Source: Herbinix sp. (GTDB lineage Bacteria; Bacillota; Clostridia; Lachnospirales; Lachnospiraceae). From it: DNA of 64,000 bases. Where the stretch lies: positions 1-64,000 of the forward strand of contig JAQSYO010000011.1 in the NCBI GenBank assembly GCA_029256105.1, written 5' to 3'. The notes beneath the pieces were generated by a model that had not been told where the DNA came from, ran no database searches, and saw nothing but the letters and a program-made list of their open reading frames with translations. This document shows positions 1 through 8,143 of the stretch, piece after piece (position 1 is the first letter of the stretch; each line of letters begins with the position of its first letter). Made by a program: the position numbers and the translations under genes.

Positions 1-207
1 AACCATAGATAAATAAATGCAGTTTCTTTGAGAAAGCTGCGCGAATGCTTTGAACCATAGATAAATAAATGCAGTTTCTTTGAGAAAGCTGCGCGAATGC
101 TTTGAACCATAGATAAATAAATGCAGTATCTTTTAGAAAACTGCGCGAGTGCTTTGAACGATAGATAAATAGATGCAGTTGCTCAGAAAAACTGTATGAA
201 TGCTTTG
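1..207. repeat. 52-bp tandem repeat array (about 4 units, cut by window edge)
   Basis: Four head-to-tail units start at 1, 53, 105 and 157. The first two are identical, the third and fourth diverge. Each unit contains AGATAAATA followed by a short inverted repeat (GCAG...CTGC) that could fold into a stem of about seven pairs. In units 3 and 4 a G-T pair of the stem is replaced by A-T, so the stem is kept. There are no unique spacers, so this is not a CRISPR array. The array may extend left of the window. Confidence 0.9.
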
Positions 208-225
208 AACATAATAACACACAAT

Positions 226-275
226 AAATCGCTATATCAAGCTGCTTTTAAGTGGGTTTGATATAGTGATTTTTA
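226..275 (+). terminator. Rho-independent terminator
   Basis: AAATCGCTATATCAA (226-240) pairs with the complementary arm at 257-272 across a 16-nt loop and is followed by T-rich sequence. It probably ends transcription entering from the left of the window. Confidence 0.7.
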
Positions 276-371
276 TTTGATGTCGAATCAGCGAACAATT
301 TAATAAAAATTTATATATTTTTAATAGGAAAAAACTTCATTCTATAGTATGATTATTTTGAGGTGAATTGA

Positions 372-764
372 ATGAATCAAATAAGAAAATTTATGTATGG
401 TAGATATGGTTTCGACCAATTTACACGGGCATTAGTTGTTATGTCTCTAATTTTATCTCTGATTTCAACATTTTTAAGATTTAATTTATTGTCCATGTTG
501 TCTTATCTTCCCTTCGTGTATGCGTTGTTTCGCATTTTGTCCAAAAATATTGCTAAGAGAACGCAGGAGAATATGAAGTATTGCAAAATGGCCAATCAAT
601 GTAAGAAAATGTTTAATGACATTAAGTTATCTTTGGTCGGTACAAAAACACATAAATATTTTAAATGTGTACATTGTAAACAATCCATCCGCGTACCGCG
701 TGGAAAAGGTAAGATAAGCATAACCTGTCCCAAATGTAAGACGGAATTTATAAGAAGAACCTAA
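372..764 (+). CDS. Small membrane protein with C-terminal zinc ribbon
   Basis: This 130-aa protein has two hydrophobic segments (about residues 20-36 and 40-55), then a basic stretch, and ends in a zinc-ribbon pattern: CVHC near residue 99 and CPKC near residue 119. The four cysteines should bind one zinc ion on the cytoplasmic side. Similar zinc-ribbon membrane proteins of unknown role are common in Lachnospiraceae. The start is supported by GAGGTGA eight bases upstream. The gene stands alone between terminators at 226-275 and 788-822. The function is unknown. Confidence 0.75.
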   Translation: MNQIRKFMYGRYGFDQFTRALVVMSLILSLISTFLRFNLLSMLSYLPFVYALFRILSKNIAKRTQENMKYCKMANQCKKMFNDIKLSLVGTKTHKYFKCVHCKQSIRVPRGKGKISITCPKCKTEFIRRT

Positions 765-787
765 ATTAGATGTTTATAACTTTGCTA

Positions 788-822
788 AGAAAAACACAAG
801 GATCAAAAACTTGTGTTTTTAC
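788..822 (+). terminator. Terminator after the zinc-ribbon gene
   Basis: A perfect 11-bp stem (AAAAACACAAG at 790-800 with its complement at 810-820) encloses a 9-nt loop and ends in T5. The sequence from 823 to 1030 holds no gene or clear signal. Confidence 0.8.
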
Positions 823-1030
823 TATTATTAACGTTAAGCCGATTGTATCAGGAACAGTACCCATTGAATTAAAACTTTTATCAGCATTAAATGAAAAATC
901 ACAGATTTATTACATATACAAGCAATCGAAATCATAGTGTTAATAATATTATTAACAGAATTTTTGCCATATGTAATCTATTGTGAACCATACATGATAA
1001 TGATATTAATATTATACAAACGACTATAAA

Positions 1031-1070
1031 TACAGAAAAATGACAGTGTGAAAACTGTCATTTTTCTGTA
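1031..1070. terminator. Hairpin terminator downstream of the minus-strand gene
   Basis: A perfect 17-bp inverted repeat (TACAGAAAAATGACAGT at 1031-1047, complement at 1054-1070) with a 6-nt loop has A-rich and T-rich flanks. It can work in both directions. It lies about 60 bp past the stop of the minus-strand gene that ends at 1131. Confidence 0.8.
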
Positions 1071-1130
1071 TTTATTTTACGGATTTTATAGTTTTAATAT
1101 TTTTAAATAGAAGTCATAATCTAAATAATC

Positions 1131-1415
1131 CTAGTTGTCTTTTTTGCTTTTTGTGGTTATTAGGTATACAATTCCGAGGATTGAAAGTAATATAAATAAT
1201 AAGGTGATAGGAAAAAACGAGTGGATATAAGAGACTAAAATAGTTGATGGTCCATCGGCACTACCTATAATTCCTATCGATGCTGCATCATTAAAATCTG
1301 CACTTATTATAGAAGATAAAAGTCTTGGTAGTATGAAATAAAATATTAAATTTATTATAGCCACTAAGGTACATAAAATTGTAAGAATAAAAATTATTTT
1401 CTTTTTCGTATTCAT
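1131..1415 (-). CDS. 94-aa membrane protein with an OadB-like GIIGSADGPS motif
   Basis: The protein has a hydrophobic N-terminal segment (residues 7-30), a short loop containing IGIIGSADGPSTI (47-59), and a second hydrophobic segment (63-86) with a basic tail. The loop motif closely matches the GIIGGADGPT signature of the beta subunit of sodium-translocating decarboxylases (OadB/GcdB). Those proteins have about 370 or more residues and many membrane spans, so this is not a complete pump subunit. The start is backed by GGAGGTAATT just upstream on the minus strand. No decarboxylase genes lie nearby. A second unrelated protein with the same motif occurs at 38920-39915. The function is unknown. 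Confidence 0.7.
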   Translation of the reverse strand: MNTKKKIIFILTILCTLVAIINLIFYFILPRLLSSIISADFNDAASIGIIGSADGPSTILVSYIHSFFPITLLFILLSILGIVYLITTKSKKDN

Positions 1416-1623
1416 ATAATTACCTCCGTAATGAAACTATCGTACTTTTCAAGTTCTCTTAATGATTTTTACTATGTAGCGAGAGGAAATACAATCTTCT
1501 CATGATTAATAGTTTTAATGTTGTTTGCAAAGCAATTACCATTATTATACAACAAATGTTTAGAAATATCACTAATATTTAAATTAATGCATTAAGATAA
1601 ATTAAGATGTGTGATAGACTTAA

Positions 1624-1855
1624 AAATAGAATATAGAAAATAGAAAATAGAAAATAGAAAATAGAAAATAGAAAATAGAAAATAGAAAATAGAAAATAGA
1701 AAATAGAAAATAGAAAATAGAAAATGGAAGATGGAAGATAGAAGATAGAAGATAGAAAATGGAAAATAGAAGATAGAGAATAGAAGATAGAAGATAGAAG
1801 ATAGAAGATAGAAAAGAAAAAGAAAAAGAAAACAAAAAATAGTAGATAGAAGATT
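1624..1855. repeat. Heptamer microsatellite (ATAGAAA/ATAGAAG)n
   Basis: About 30 copies of a 7-bp unit run through 230 bp. The left half is nearly pure ATAGAAA, the right half is mostly ATAGAAG with ATGGAAA variants, and the end decays into AGAAAA runs. A 7-bp period does not preserve a reading frame, and the minus-strand open frame across it is a by-product. Such arrays tend to change length by slippage. Confidence 0.9.
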
Positions 1856-2190
1856 CCATATGAAAAAATAATAAAATTTATATTTGTTCCATGAAAGTAT
1901 TCAAAATAAATAAAACCATTGATCCACTCTGATTGGATTATATGATGTAACAGTAGTGCATATTTTTACATCAAAATATGAAGTACCAGTTTAAGCAATA
2001 TTTTAGTATAATTATTCCATAGTAATGCAAGAATTAATTTCAAACTAGTCAAGATATTAGTATGTATTTCATAATAGAGGAGTGTATTGTAAATTAGAAG
2101 AGTTTGGTTTAATATAGTTTTATAACGTACGAATTAATTTAGCGTATTTATAATTGTCATAAATATAGAAGGCTGAAAGAGGATTCAATT
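1856..2190. other. Intergenic, no gene seen
   Basis: AT-rich sequence between the microsatellite and the HD gene. I see no gene, terminator or clear consensus promoter. The stretch 1416-1623 on the other side of the microsatellite is likewise empty apart from the minus-strand gene's upstream region. Confidence 0.5.
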
Positions 2191-2688
2191 ATGAATAAAA
2201 TAGGGTATGTAATTAATACAATGATAGAATATTATGCCGGGGACACTAGGAGGATACAACATTTCCTTAAAGTATACGGATTTTCGAAGGCAATTGGGGA
2301 ACTAGAGAATTTATCTGAAGAGTTACAGGAAATCCTTGAAGTCGCTGCAGTGGTACATGATATTGGAATAAAAGTCAGCGAAGAAAAATATCATAGCAGT
2401 GCAGGCAGTTATCAACAACTGGAAGGTCCTCCAGTGGCTAGGGAGATGCTAGGAAAATTGGGATATGATATTGAATTCATTGAACGCGTATGTTATCTGA
2501 TATCGCATCATCATACCTATTCCAATATCGATGGGATGGATTACCAGATCTTGGTTGAAGCAGATTTCTTGGTAAATATCAGTGAGGATAACATGGGGGA
2601 TAAGGAAATTTATAGCATTAAGGAGAAGATATTCCGAACAAAGGTAGGACATGAATTTTTACACAATATGTATCAATATAGTAAATAA
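2191..2688 (+). CDS. HD-domain phosphohydrolase
   Basis: This 165-aa protein is essentially one HD domain, the fold of metal-dependent phosphohydrolases that act on nucleotides and related phosphates. The metal ligands can be picked out: H24 (RRIQHFL), the VVHDIG pair at about 55-60, HHH at about 106-108, and an acidic residue in VEADFL near 123. The spacing fits small stand-alone HD proteins rather than HD-GYP or RelA/SpoT enzymes. The ribosome binding site AGAGGA precedes the ATG. It appears to be a single gene upstream of pirin, about 110 bp away. The substrate cannot be read from the sequence. Confidence 0.85.
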   Translation: MNKIGYVINTMIEYYAGDTRRIQHFLKVYGFSKAIGELENLSEELQEILEVAAVVHDIGIKVSEEKYHSSAGSYQQLEGPPVAREMLGKLGYDIEFIERVCYLISHHHTYSNIDGMDYQILVEADFLVNISEDNMGDKEIYSIKEKIFRTKVGHEFLHNMYQYSK

Positions 2689-2800
2689 ATTAAATGTGGT
2701 ACCTTCAATAGAGTTTGAGAAGAAGGAGCGTTTCCAATAAATATTGCAACTATTGATCATTTAAATAATAGATTAGTGTTTGGTTTGAAAGGAGTATTAG

Positions 2801-3640
2801 ATGAGTGTACGAGAGATTAGTAAAATTGTAACCGGTACGCCTCAAGTTGATGGTGCCGGTGTGAAGTTGGTACGAGTATTGGGGTATGCTAATGTCTGGG
2901 ATTTTGATCCATTCTTAATGCTGGATGCTTTTGACTCTAAGGATCCCTCGGATTATATCAAAGGTTTCCCGTGGCATCCCCATCGGGGAATTGAGACAAT
3001 AACCTACTTGATACATGGGGAAATTGAACATGGGGATAGTATGGGCAATAAGGGATTGATACAAGACGGTGGCTGTCAATGGATGACTGCTGGAAAAGCG
3101 ATCCTACATCAAGAAATGCCACAGCCCTCGGAGCAAATGCTTGGGGTACAGGTTTGGTTGAACTTGCCCAAGAAGAATAAGATGGTGCCACCTCAGTATA
3201 GAGACCTTAGAGCGGAGTTAATTCCTGTTGTGGAAGAGGAAAATTGTAGGATTGGCATTATATCAGGTCACTATATGGGGCAAGCAGGTGCAACACAAGG
3301 AGATTATGTGAAAGCAACGTTTCTAGATGTTGACTTATCGGCAGAAAGTAAATGGAGCCTTTCAACAAATTCAGAAGAGACAGTATTTATCTATGTCGTA
3401 GATGGAGTAGGAATCTTTGGTGGGAACGAGAAGCAATTAATATCTGCCAAGAAAGCAATATTATTTGATAAAGGAGACGAATTGACGATAAGTTCGGGCA
3501 AGGAAAAGCTAAGAATGTTCGTATTCTCCGGCAAACCTTTAAGGGAAGCAATTGCTTGGGGAGGACCCATTGTTATGAATACAGATGATGAGTTAGATAA
3601 GGCGTTTAAGGAAATAAGAGAAGGTACCTTCGGTAGATAA
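2801..3640 (+). CDS. Pirin family protein
   Basis: The 279-aa protein is a two-domain cupin of the pirin family. The N-terminal cupin has the typical iron ligands: HPHRG gives H59 and H61, and ILHQEM gives H103 and E105, matching the four metal ligands of human pirin. The C-terminal cupin (from about 175) lacks an obvious metal set, as is usual. Some bacterial pirins have quercetin dioxygenase activity, but the physiological role varies. The start has AAAGGAG at good spacing. The gene faces the ABC-F gene and shares a bidirectional terminator with it. Confidence 0.9.
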   Translation: MSVREISKIVTGTPQVDGAGVKLVRVLGYANVWDFDPFLMLDAFDSKDPSDYIKGFPWHPHRGIETITYLIHGEIEHGDSMGNKGLIQDGGCQWMTAGKAILHQEMPQPSEQMLGVQVWLNLPKKNKMVPPQYRDLRAELIPVVEEENCRIGIISGHYMGQAGATQGDYVKATFLDVDLSAESKWSLSTNSEETVFIYVVDGVGIFGGNEKQLISAKKAILFDKGDELTISSGKEKLRMFVFSGKPLREAIAWGGPIVMNTDDELDKAFKEIREGTFGR

Positions 3641-3716
3641 ATAGTTGCAATAGATTATCGATTGTTAGGAACCTTATAAACAAGATTAGTATTTTAATTA
3701 CTTCCATAGATTATTA

Positions 3717-3801
3717 CATCAAAATAAAAAATGCATCAAAATATAAAATACATCAAAATATAAAATGCATCAAAATATAAAATATATCAAAATATAAAAT
3801 A
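3717..3801. repeat. 17-bp tandem repeat, five units
   Basis: Five units of CATCAAAATATAAAATG, starting at 3717, 3734, 3751, 3768 and 3785, alternate at the last base between G and A and carry few substitutions. The array lies between the pirin stop and the terminator. Confidence 0.9.
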
Positions 3802-3806
3802 TATAA

Positions 3807-3846
3807 AGGCTGGGTCTACGTAAAATCGTAGACCCGGCCTTTTATT
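3807..3846. terminator. Bidirectional terminator
   Basis: AGGCTGGGTCTACG (3807-3820) pairs with the arm at 3827-3840 over a 6-nt loop, with a T-run on the plus side and A-rich sequence on the other. It serves the convergent pirin and ABC-F genes. Confidence 0.9.
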
Positions 3847-3881
3847 TTTGAAAATATAAAAATTTACTAATAAGCGATATC

Positions 3882-5435
3882 TTATCTCTTCGTTGTCCAT
3901 TTCGAACAATCCCAAACTTTTGTTATAAGGTCTTCGTAGAATTCCGGCTCATGGCTAATCAATAGGATGCTTCCTTTGTAAGCTTTAAGAGCACGTTTTA
4001 ATTCATCCTTGGCATCTACATCCAGATGGTTTGTAGGCTCATCCAATAGAAGAATATTAGATTCACGGTTAATTAGCTTACAGAGACGTACCTTTGCCTG
4101 TTCTCCACCACTTAACACACGTACCTGACTTTCAATGTGCTTCGTCGTAAGTCCACATTTTGCTAACGCAGAACGAATTTCATATTGAGTATAACCAGGG
4201 AACTCCTTCCAAAGCTCATCAAGGCAGGTGTTGGTATTGCCAGGAGCCATCTCCTGTTCAAAGTAACCGATACTTAGATAATCTCCTAAGGTGACTGTGC
4301 CGCTTAAGGCAGGAATTAATCCTAAGATACTTTTTAATAAGGTGGTCTTACCGATACCATTAGCACCAACTAGTACAACCTTTTCTCCACGTTCCATTGA
4401 AAGTGTTAGAGGGGAAGATAAGGGATCTTCATAACCGATGACTAAATCCTGAGTCTGGAAGATATATTTACCAGCAGCACGGGCTTCTTTGAAATTAAAC
4501 TCAGGCTTCGGCTTGTCTCGCGCCAGTTCAATTACATCCATTTTATCTAATTTCTTCTGACGTGACATCGCCATATTTCTAGTCGAGACTCTTGCCTTGT
4601 TACGGGCAACAAAGTCCTCGAGCTCTACAATTTCCTTTTGCTGGCGTTTGTAGGCGGATTCAAGTTGTGTTTTTCTCATCTCATATACTTCTTGGAATTT
4701 ATCATAATCACCGACATAACGGTTTAAGGCCTGATTTTCCATATGATAAATGATATTCACGACACTATTTAGGAAGGGAATATCATGAGAGATTAAGATG
4801 AAAGCATTTTCATATTCATTTAAATAACGCTTTAGCCATTCAATATGTTGAACATCAAGATAGTTGGTAGGCTCATCCAAAAGTAGTATATCAGGCTTTT
4901 CTAACAATAGCTTACCCAATAAAAGCTTTGTTCTTTGTCCACCGCTTAAGTCAGTAACATCACAGTCTAGACCGATATCATCCAAACCTAAAGCGTGGCC
5001 GATTTCCTCCACTTTGTTGTCAATAACGTAAAAATCGTGCATCATTAATAACTCTTGAATCGTACCAAGTTCATCAATCATATCCTGTAACGCATCACCT
5101 TCTGCTTCACCCATGGTGTCACAGAGGTTATTCATTTTTTCTTCTAATTCAAATAAATATGAAAATGCTGATTGGAGGACACTGCGGAGTGTCATTCCTT
5201 TTTCCAATATGGCATGCTGATCAAGATAACCAACATGTACGTGTTTCGACCACTCTACCTTTCCTTCATCGGGCATTAGTTTATCGGTAACGATATTCAT
5301 AAAGGTAGATTTTCCTTCCCCATTTGCCCCAATTAAACCAATATGCTCTCCCTTTAATAAACGGAAGGATACATCATGAAAAATAGCACGGTCACCAAAA
5401 CCATGACTGAGATTTGTTACGTTTAATATACTCAT
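3882..5435 (-). CDS. ABC-F family ATPase
   Basis: The 517-aa protein has two ABC ATPase domains and no membrane segment, the layout of ABC-F proteins, which act on the ribosome rather than in transport. Domain 1 has Walker A GANGEGKST (36-44), signature LSGGQ and Walker B LLLDEPTNYLD. Domain 2 has GANGIGKTT, LSGGEQ and LLLDEPTNHLD. The linker of about 80 residues between the domains (KRQQKEIVELEDFVARNKARV) is long and charged as expected. Members assist translation or protect ribosomes from antibiotics. I cannot assign a subfamily, so resistance should not be assumed. A TTGTAA-17-TAAAAT promoter lies upstream. Confidence 0.9.
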   Translation of the reverse strand: MSILNVTNLSHGFGDRAIFHDVSFRLLKGEHIGLIGANGEGKSTFMNIVTDKLMPDEGKVEWSKHVHVGYLDQHAILEKGMTLRSVLQSAFSYLFELEEKMNNLCDTMGEAEGDALQDMIDELGTIQELLMMHDFYVIDNKVEEIGHALGLDDIGLDCDVTDLSGGQRTKLLLGKLLLEKPDILLLDEPTNYLDVQHIEWLKRYLNEYENAFILISHDIPFLNSVVNIIYHMENQALNRYVGDYDKFQEVYEMRKTQLESAYKRQQKEIVELEDFVARNKARVSTRNMAMSRQKKLDKMDVIELARDKPKPEFNFKEARAAGKYIFQTQDLVIGYEDPLSSPLTLSMERGEKVVLVGANGIGKTTLLKSILGLIPALSGTVTLGDYLSIGYFEQEMAPGNTNTCLDELWKEFPGYTQYEIRSALAKCGLTTKHIESQVRVLSGGEQAKVRLCKLINRESNILLLDEPTNHLDVDAKDELKRALKAYKGSILLISHEPEFYEDLITKVWDCSKWTTKR

Positions 5436-5503
5436 TTCTTATATAACTCCTTATATTATGGGATAATAGTGGCAATCCCCGATTATTAACACTGTAATTC
5501 ATT

Positions 5504-5532
5504 ATTTTACACGATATTCTACGAAATTACAA
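5504..5532 (-). promoter_or_regulatory. Sigma-A-type promoter for the ABC-F gene
   Basis: On the minus strand TTGTAA (5527-5532) and TAAAAT (5504-5509) are separated by 17 bp, about 70 bp upstream of the ABC-F start. Confidence 0.55.
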
Positions 5533-5805
5533 TTGGAAAATCCATTACTACGAAGAAAAGAAACTAGTTCCGTTTGAAAAAAGGGGTGAAGTTAATGATT
5601 ATAACAAGATTAATTGAAGAAGGATGGTTGTTTTTGCCAATTTCGGCAACAAAACGGCTAATTTCGGTATTTTTAACATAATTTGTAGATTTATACTATA
5701 ATGAAAAAAGATAAGACATTTTTAACATGAAAAAACTTAAATTATATTCATATTTTTGACAATTAATATTAATAAAATACGCAGTATGAATTAAATTGGT
5801 AAATA

Positions 5806-5834
5806 TTGACAATTTAATACAATAATATTATAAT
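5806..5834 (+). promoter_or_regulatory. Consensus sigma-A promoter of the pilus operon
   Basis: TTGACA (5806-5811), a 17-bp spacer, and TATAAT (5829-5834) match the consensus exactly. Transcription should start near 5841. A weaker TTGACA at 5756 has no good partner hexamer. Confidence 0.8.
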
Positions 5835-5840
5835 ATTACA

Positions 5841-6169
5841 TATATATTTATGAGTTATTTAGGACTTTTTTCAAATTTTTAGATTTAGAATTATTAGACA
5901 GACTGATGTGTTTCATAAAATTTTATAACGGGAACAGTATATTCACAACTCGTAAAGGCGATATCTGCGGTATCTGGACAACTATCAGTAAAGGGGCTTT
6001 TTTTCAGCGTTTACAGATATAGAATCATCGAATCCTTTTCATAGAATCGGGCTTATTTTTATGACAGTCAATACTGAAATTATGGTCAGAGATTATTTGT
6101 GACAACTTTATAATTATGGATTGTAGATTAATAGAACAGACATGAGGTAGAGACGGAGGTAGAAATCAG
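5841..6169 (+). promoter_or_regulatory. Long untranslated leader of the pilus operon
   Basis: About 330 nt separate the predicted transcription start from pilB. The segment 5940-6030 has GC-richer blocks in AT-rich surroundings. GTAAA and ATATCTG (from about 5953) recur as complements TTTAC and AGATAT (near 6010-6020) in an order that would form a pseudoknot rather than a simple hairpin. GAATC occurs three times at 6030-6060. I could not match it to either cyclic-di-GMP riboswitch class, so a regulatory role is only inferred from its length. Confidence 0.35.
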
Positions 6170-7879
6170 GTGTTTGTTAGAGAAAAGAAAAGAATAGGTG
6201 ATATGCTGCTAACAGAAGGTGTCATAACCGAGAAGCAGCTAACGGATGCATTAGAAAAACAAAAGGGCACCCGACATAAAATTGGAATCACTCTGATTGA
6301 GATGGGTTATGCGACGGAAAATCAGATAGCACATACGATACAAAGGCAGATGGGCCTCGACATGGTAGAACTTTCCGCATATAAGATACCAAAAGAAATT
6401 CTAAATATGATACCGGATAGCAGTGTTCTGACAAAGCATATGATCATGCCTTTTGAATTTGATGCCTTTGATTCCAAATATCTAAGAGTGGCTATGGCTG
6501 ATCCTTTCGATATTATTGCCATTGATGATATCGCAGTCGTGACTGGTATGCAGATTACACCTGTTATTGCAACACCTGCTGAAATCCTCGCTTGTATTGA
6601 TAAATATTACGGAAAAGCAGCCAACCAAGCGGTAGCAGAGAAGTATTCTCATGAAAGAAATGAAGTGTCGGAAGAAAACGAAGAATTGGAAAATGAAGCA
6701 GTCGAGAATGCACCGATTGTAATTCTAATCAGAAAAATTATCGAGCAAGCAGTCCGGCAGAGAGCCAGTGATATCCATATCGAGTCTTTGGAAACTAAGA
6801 TAAGGGTACGTTACCGTATTGATGGTGTACTTCAGAATGTAGGAAGCTATCAAATTAACCTGCTCTCAGCAATCATTACTAGAATTAAAATAATTGGCAG
6901 TATGGATATCTCTGAGAAGAGAAAGCCTCAAGATGGGCGTATTACTGTTCAGGTGGACAGGCAAGAGTATGATATTCGTGTATCGGTTCTGCCGACAGTA
7001 TTTGGTGAGAAGGTGGTAATGCGACTTACCTCCAAACAAAATCTAACCCGTGATAAGAGACAGCTTGGTTTTTCTGAAGATGAACTACATAAGTTTAATC
7101 GTATATTTTCCAATCCGAACGGAATCATTCTAGTAACCGGGCCGACCGGTAGCGGAAAGTCTACGACTCTTTATACAGCATTAAGTGAGTTAAACTCAGA
7201 GGATGTCAATATCATAACGGTGGAAGACCCGGTAGAAGCAAACATAGATGGCATCAACCAGGTTCAGGTAAATCCCAAGGCTGACCTGACCTTTGCCTCA
7301 GCCCTACGTTCTATCCTACGTCAGGATCCGGATATTATTATGATCGGAGAAATCCGTGATGAGGAAACTGCCAGGATTGCTGTAACCGCATCGATTACCG
7401 GACATCTTGTTGTTAGTACTCTACATACCAACAGCTCAGCGGCTTCAATAAGCCGCCTCACGGATATGGGAATTGAACCCTACTTGATTGCGGATTCTGT
7501 AGTCGGAGTAATTGCCCAACGACTTGCCAGAAAGCTCTGCACCTGTAAGACGAATAGAATGCTTACGGAGCAGGAAAAGAAAATACTTGGTTTGGATTGT
7601 GACAGAGAGGTATCTATCTCTGAACCGAGAGGATGCGCAATGTGTAGCGAAACAGGTTACAGGGGAAGAATCGGAGTCTATGAGATTATGCCAATCAGTA
7701 GCAGAATACGTAATATCATAGCGATGAAGGGAAATACGGAGGATATCCAGAAGACTGCAATAAAGGATGGCCTTCTGACACTGAAGGAAGCAATGCTTCG
7801 TCATGTTCTCGGGGGCATAACCTCACTTGAAGAGATGAAAAGAATCGTATACTCCAACGAAGAAAACGATGAAATTTAA
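6170..7879 (+). CDS. pilB: PilB, type IV pilus assembly ATPase
   Basis: The 569-aa protein is a GspE/PilB-type hexameric ATPase that powers pilin polymerisation at the cytoplasmic face of the membrane. An MshEN-type N-terminal domain (about 1-150) is followed by the ATPase core with Walker A GPTGSGKST (about 324-332), Walker B region DPDIIMIGEIRDEET, and a four-cysteine zinc site (CTC near 466, CAMC near 495). MshEN domains often bind cyclic-di-GMP, so pilus extension may respond to it. The start is GTG, supported by GGAGGT nine bases upstream. It is the first gene of the operon. Confidence 0.95.
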   Translation: MFVREKKRIGDMLLTEGVITEKQLTDALEKQKGTRHKIGITLIEMGYATENQIAHTIQRQMGLDMVELSAYKIPKEILNMIPDSSVLTKHMIMPFEFDAFDSKYLRVAMADPFDIIAIDDIAVVTGMQITPVIATPAEILACIDKYYGKAANQAVAEKYSHERNEVSEENEELENEAVENAPIVILIRKIIEQAVRQRASDIHIESLETKIRVRYRIDGVLQNVGSYQINLLSAIITRIKIIGSMDISEKRKPQDGRITVQVDRQEYDIRVSVLPTVFGEKVVMRLTSKQNLTRDKRQLGFSEDELHKFNRIFSNPNGIILVTGPTGSGKSTTLYTALSELNSEDVNIITVEDPVEANIDGINQVQVNPKADLTFASALRSILRQDPDIIMIGEIRDEETARIAVTASITGHLVVSTLHTNSSAASISRLTDMGIEPYLIADSVVGVIAQRLARKLCTCKTNRMLTEQEKKILGLDCDREVSISEPRGCAMCSETGYRGRIGVYEIMPISSRIRNIIAMKGNTEDIQKTAIKDGLLTLKEAMLRHVLGGITSLEEMKRIVYSNEENDEI

Positions 7880-7904
7880 TGGAGACGGCGAATAATTGTA
7901 TCCG

Positions 7905-8042
7905 GATAAATAACTGCAAACAGATAAATTGATGATAAACAAATAAATATTGGTAAACAGATAAATACTGATAAACAAATAAATACTGGTAAACAGATAA
8001 ATACTGGTAAACAGATAAATAACTACTAAACAAATAAATATC
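7905..8042. repeat. 18-bp tandem repeats between pilB and pilT
   Basis: Degenerate copies of GGTAAACAGATAAATACT fill most of the 264-bp spacer between pilB and pilT. Open frames on the minus strand here are translations of the repeat. The array interrupts an otherwise compact operon. Confidence 0.85.
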
Positions 8043-8143
8043 CGCAATCGAATAAACCGCAATTAAATAACGAAAAAATAACAACAAGTAGCAAATAGTA
8101 AATAATTAACATAAACAAGGAACTCGGGAAGGATGTAAAGAGA

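Noticed and set aside
1-207. Possible CRISPR array
   Set aside because: Units are contiguous without unique spacers and no cas genes are present.
1620-1859. Minus-strand 79-aa open frame of Ile/Phe/Tyr/Leu/Ser
   Set aside because: It is the translation of the heptamer microsatellite; period 7 gives a 7-residue pattern. No ribosome binding site.
5595-5681. 28-codon ORF with a strong AAGGGGTGA site upstream of the pilus promoter
   Set aside because: Too short to judge, no family, and it overlaps repeated TTTCGG motifs; it could still be a small peptide gene.
5935-6030. Cyclic-di-GMP riboswitch ahead of pilB
   Set aside because: Conserved core segments of neither class could be found by eye; kept only as an untyped leader.
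7716-8087. Minus-strand open frames across the pilB-pilT spacer
   Set aside because: They are translations of the 18-bp tandem repeats and overlap the end of pilB.
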